Assembly: GCA_000695745.1 (NCBI GenBank)
Contig: ASHK01000910.1
Span: forward strand, 1 to 6,187
Length of the DNA: 6,187 bases
Reading direction: 5' to 3'
Origin: Vibrio madracius
GTDB taxonomy: Bacteria; Pseudomonadota; Gammaproteobacteria; Enterobacterales; Vibrionaceae
A model generated the notes under the pieces. That model searched no databases. It saw nothing but the letters and a program-made list of their open reading frames with translations, and had not been told where the DNA came from. A program made the position numbers and the translations under genes. Shown piece after piece: positions 5,622 to 6,187 of this stretch (positions are counted from its first letter, which is position 1; each line of letters opens with the position of its first letter).

Positions 5622-6187
5622 ATGCTAACGACTGGCCATCTGACAGTTTGGTTTGGATTTCCGACATAAGTTCTCGGAACATATTTAGATAAACCGGCTG
5701 TTTGTACGCCGCTGACCAACGTCCACCAATTTCTGTTTTCGATAATGTCTGATAGCACGCTGATAGCACGGCCAATAACCTGCTCGTCTAACGTGGTTTC
5801 GCACAACACCTCTTCCACTTGATACAAGCGTCGTGGGTAGCTAAATAGCGCGCCATCAACAAGACGACACTCTTTGACTATGCCCTGTTCGACATTCATC
5901 AAACAGCTCAAGCTCAAACGCGTAATGTTCAAGGCGTTACGGCGTCCTAGTTGAACGTACTCGGTTAGCTCAAAGGGTTTATCTGGAATCGTAAGAATGA
6001 TCTTAGTCAGTAGCTCATCTGGTTGAATGTCCGTGCGGTAACCGCCTTTAAGAAGCTCAGCAATAGGTAAACGTCTCACTTGTTTTTCAGACGCTAGCTC
6101 AATTTCTGCCTTGTAAGCGATCAACGGAGGAATTGAGTCGGCACAAGGCGCTGCATTGGCAATGTTGCCACCTAACGTCGCACGGTT
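5620..6187 (-). pseudogene. FAD-binding subunit of molybdenum hydroxylase (5' end outside window, one apparent frameshift)
   Basis: The frame is open to the right edge and begins with NRATLGGNIANAAP, the second FAD-binding loop of the xanthine-dehydrogenase medium subunit, so the first ~80-100 residues are missing. GRRNALNITR at residues 81-90 of the visible part is the conserved C-terminal CO-dehydrogenase-flavoprotein motif. After LSDIIE the raw frame turns into unlikely sequence (NRNWWTLV) and stops at 5600. Removing one A from the AAAA run (5739-5736) restores TEIGGRWSAAYKQPVYLNMF and a stop at 5622-5620, the normal family ending. Corrected visible length is 188 residues. It is followed directly by its [2Fe-2S] partner. 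Nearest E. coli relatives are XdhB or YgfM; I cannot choose between them. The break is either a sequencing error or a mutation altering the last ~40 residues, which would probably harm assembly of the complex. Confidence 0.92.

Noticed and set aside
5730..5745. Programmed ribosomal frameshifting in the FAD gene
   Set aside because: No slippery heptamer with a downstream structure is evident, this family is not known to use it, and two further breaks nearby point to mutation or error.
5600..6124. FAD subunit as a 174-residue gene starting at TTG 6124
   Set aside because: The frame stays open and well conserved upstream to the window edge (NRATLGGN), so the TTG is internal, and the C-terminus is the product of a frameshift.

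Overview
This window reads almost entirely on the minus strand. It holds part of a purine-breakdown / 2,3-diaminopropionate gene cluster of the kind known from E. coli (xdh, ygeW-ygeX-ygeY, ygfM and neighbours) and from purine-degrading gut anaerobes. Protein style, moderate GC content and gene content suggest a gammaproteobacterium. Vibrionaceae is my best guess, from general sequence feel only; nothing in the window is genus-diagnostic.

Layout in transcription order (right to left). At the right edge is the C-terminal ~188 codons of the FAD-binding subunit of a xanthine-dehydrogenase-type molybdenum hydroxylase; its 5' end lies outside the window and one apparent frameshift occurs near its C-terminus. 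Next is an intact [2Fe-2S] subunit of the same enzyme. It is followed 12 bp later by an NCS2-family purine permease carrying two apparent frameshifts. A hairpin just after the permease and a 415-bp gene-free region separate this block from the next. That region holds a sigma-54-like promoter element and several inverted and direct repeats. The second block is ygeW (knotted carbamoyltransferase), dpaL/ygeX (diaminopropionate ammonia-lyase) and ygeY (M20 metallohydrolase, cut by the left edge). Its two intergenic gaps each contain a strong stem-loop.

How the genes may work together (inference from E. coli and gut-bacterial work): the permease imports a purine such as xanthine or urate. The molybdenum hydroxylase oxidises or reduces the purine ring. 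YgeY and YgeW handle ring-opened, carbamoylated or amide intermediates. DpaL splits 2,3-diaminopropionate into pyruvate and two ammonia. The result would be carbon, nitrogen and possibly carbamoyl-phosphate-derived ATP under low oxygen.

Most notable points: (1) all three single-base frame breaks fall in the uptake/hydroxylase block, within about 1.3 kb, while the ygeW-dpaL-ygeY block is clean; this means either recent decay or sequencing error. (2) A near-consensus -24/-12 promoter lies upstream of ygeW, fitting the YgeV-type sigma-54 activator that sits beside ygeW in E. coli. (3) A pair of mutually exclusive hairpins overlaps the ribosome binding site of ygeY. No RNA genes, mobile elements or CRISPR arrays were seen.
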